Below are positions 5,010-5,335 of a stretch of DNA of 5,335 nucleotides, in pieces. This DNA comes from Cyanobacteriota bacterium (GTDB lineage Bacteria > Cyanobacteriota > Cyanobacteriia > Leptolyngbyales > Leptolyngbyaceae): the NCBI GenBank assembly GCA_027482985.1, contig JAIXVO010000593.1, positions 1-5,335 of the forward strand, in the 5' to 3' direction. The number at the start of each line of letters is the position of its first letter. The stretch's first letter is position 1. The position numbers were made by a program, and so were the translations under genes. Below the pieces are notes generated by a model that worked only from the letters and a program-made list of their open reading frames with translations, was not told the DNA's origin and did not search any database.

Positions 5010-5335
5010 CTATGCTTGCAATGATTCCAGTCCTAAAGCCATCAACGCCGCTTTGATCAGGTTGAAATAGTAAGGTTGGCTGACATCAACTTCGACTGAT
5101 TCAGTCGGGCTTTGGGTGAGGGTGCCGAGGCGTTGTCCTTGTTGCAAGACCAGTACTTTGCCCTGAGCATTCCGGAGGCGCAGTTGTTTGCCGGACTCCA
5201 GTTCCACCAGACGGCAGGTGTAGGGGCGATCGTCGTAGATAAATTCTGCGGTTTGGCTGGGCACCGTGGAGGGACGCGCCCCAACTAATTCGAGTTCTAG
5301 ACTAATTTCGCCATTCCATTCCGATCGCCGCAAGC
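5010..5335 (-). CDS. recJ: C-terminal end of probable single-stranded-DNA-specific exonuclease RecJ (partial)
   Basis: Only the last 108 or so codons are inside the window; the gene runs off the right edge, and the TTG at 5333 is an internal Leu codon, not a start. RecJ degrades single-stranded DNA 5' to 3' in recombination and mismatch/base-excision repair. The visible part begins with RRSEWNGEISLELELVGAR, which fits the OB-fold segment near the RecJ C-terminus (the W-N-G-x-x-x-x-E-L pattern), followed by a cyanobacterial-style tail with YTCRLVELESGKQLRLRN and a final SQPYYFNLIKAALMALG. The catalytic DHH and DHHA1 regions lie outside the window, so the assignment rests on the tail only and on memory of cyanobacterial RecJ ends. 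An alternative is another OB-fold protein. Confidence 0.65.
   Translation of the reverse strand, partial: LRRSEWNGEISLELELVGARPSTVPSQTAEFIYDDRPYTCRLVELESGKQLRLRNAQGKVLVLQQGQRLGTLTQSPTESVEVDVSQPYYFNLIKAALMALGLESLQA

Noticed and set aside
5331..5333. TTG at 5333 as the start of a complete 107-residue gene
   Set aside because: The sequence begins in the middle of a conserved OB-fold strand and the frame stays open to the window edge, so this is an internal Leu codon of a longer gene.

Overview
The window looks like chromosomal DNA from a cyanobacterium, probably a filamentous Leptolyngbya/Oscillatoria-type lineage, though the lineage is a guess. Nine perfect copies of the HIP1 octamer GCGATCGC lie in 5.3 kb. 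The protein families (a membrane Ser/Thr kinase with an HRDIxPDN catalytic loop, a PTPA-type C-terminal sorting signal) and the style of the dispersed repeats point the same way.

Left half (1-2721, + strand): a C-rich tract that makes a four-tract G-quadruplex motif on the complementary strand, then a two-gene unit. The first gene encodes a 652-residue receptor-like Ser/Thr kinase: cytosolic kinase domain, proline-rich linker, one membrane helix, a Pro/Thr-rich stalk and two related beta-rich extracytoplasmic domains. Its stop codon overlaps the TTG start of bioD (dethiobiotin synthetase) in the sequence TTGA, with a good ribosome binding site inside the end of the kinase gene. The two proteins are therefore probably co-translated, although no functional link between them is obvious.

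Middle (2722-3903): bioD faces a minus-strand gene for a small secreted protein that ends in a PTPA/PEP-CTERM-like sorting signal. The gap between them holds a long inverted repeat that may serve both genes as a terminator. Upstream of the secreted-protein gene is a roughly 430-base gene-free stretch. It contains a nested dyad in the presumed leader, a 21-bp-spaced direct repeat, a 148-bp MITE-like element with 13-bp perfect terminal inverted repeats and a 7-bp target duplication, and a hairpin just beyond the araC-family stop.

Right (3904-5335, - strand): an AraC-family transcriptional regulator with unknown targets and, upstream of it on the same strand, the C-terminal end of what is most likely RecJ single-strand-specific exonuclease, cut by the window edge.

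I see no rRNA, tRNA, CRISPR array or intact transposase gene. Most content is ordinary. The most interesting items are the kinase/bioD coupling, the kinase's duplicated sensor domains, and the MITE with intact target duplication that carries a second, different palindromic repeat inside it.
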